In this document: positions 33,449-33,459 of the stretch, in pieces
Layout: every line of letters begins with the position of its first letter
Numbering within the stretch: the first letter of the stretch is position 1
Assembly (NCBI GenBank): GCA_033557685.1
Contig: JAWQRN010000233.1
Span: forward strand, 1 to 33,459
Length of the DNA stretch: 33,459 bases
Direction of reading: 5' to 3'
From: Sperchopsis tessellata
Lineage: Eukaryota > Arthropoda > Insecta > Coleoptera > Hydrophilidae
Translations under genes and position numbers: made by a program
The notes under the pieces: model-generated
Seen by the model: the letters and a program-made list of their open reading frames with translations, nothing else
Told to the model about the DNA's origin: nothing
The model's database searches: none

Positions 33449-33459
33449 CACACACACAT
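33449..33459. repeat. (CA)n microsatellite at window edge
   Basis: CACACACACA run continuing past the window. Confidence 0.7.

Overview
The window is arthropod nuclear DNA, most likely insect. It is strongly AT-rich, coding is split by GT-AG introns, and relics of non-LTR, gypsy-type and pogo-type transposons are scattered through it. The insect assignment rests mainly on the minus-strand gene, a Dbf4/Chiffon homologue carrying the long C-terminal extension typical of insect Chiffon. There is no prokaryotic gene organisation, rRNA gene, CRISPR array or intact tRNA gene.

Layout. (1) 240-5808, plus strand: a three-exon ZCWPW1-like chromatin reader with a CW zinc finger and a PWWP domain. The exons join in frame to about 757 residues, and a poly(A) signal lies at 5996. 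Intron 1 holds a decayed reverse-transcriptase relic. (2) About 6020-13050: a gene-poor interval with a foldback element, half of a second one, a diverged long repeat, a hammerhead-like motif and a tRNA-like sequence. (3) 13217-24313, minus strand: nine exons of chiffon (Dbf4), all phases compatible, giving 1159 codons from the C-terminal half of the BRCT domain to the stop. The start codon and the first half of the BRCT were not found. The largest intron carries an antisense RTE-like relic. (4) 24314-33459: no convincing exon; a CpG-richer patch near 26150-26640, a near-palindromic foldback element at 27332-27570, a jockey-like relic, a pogo/Tigger-like relic and a gypsy-type integrase fragment cut by the window end.

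The two genes converge. In other animals Chiffon/Dbf4 activates the replication kinase Cdc7, and in Drosophila the same gene also supplies the scaffold of the Gcn5 acetyltransferase complex CHAT. Vertebrate ZCWPW1 reads H3K4me3/H3K36me3 in meiosis. Nothing here shows they act together.

The observations most worth following are: a ZCWPW1-like CW domain whose zinc ligands are kept but whose methyl-lysine cage tryptophans are replaced; a 64-residue internal duplication in that protein; a duplicated motif built around D-N-x-x-Y-Y-K in the CHAT half of Chiffon; and an unnamed foldback repeat family built from 34-bp units, seen at four places in 33 kb.
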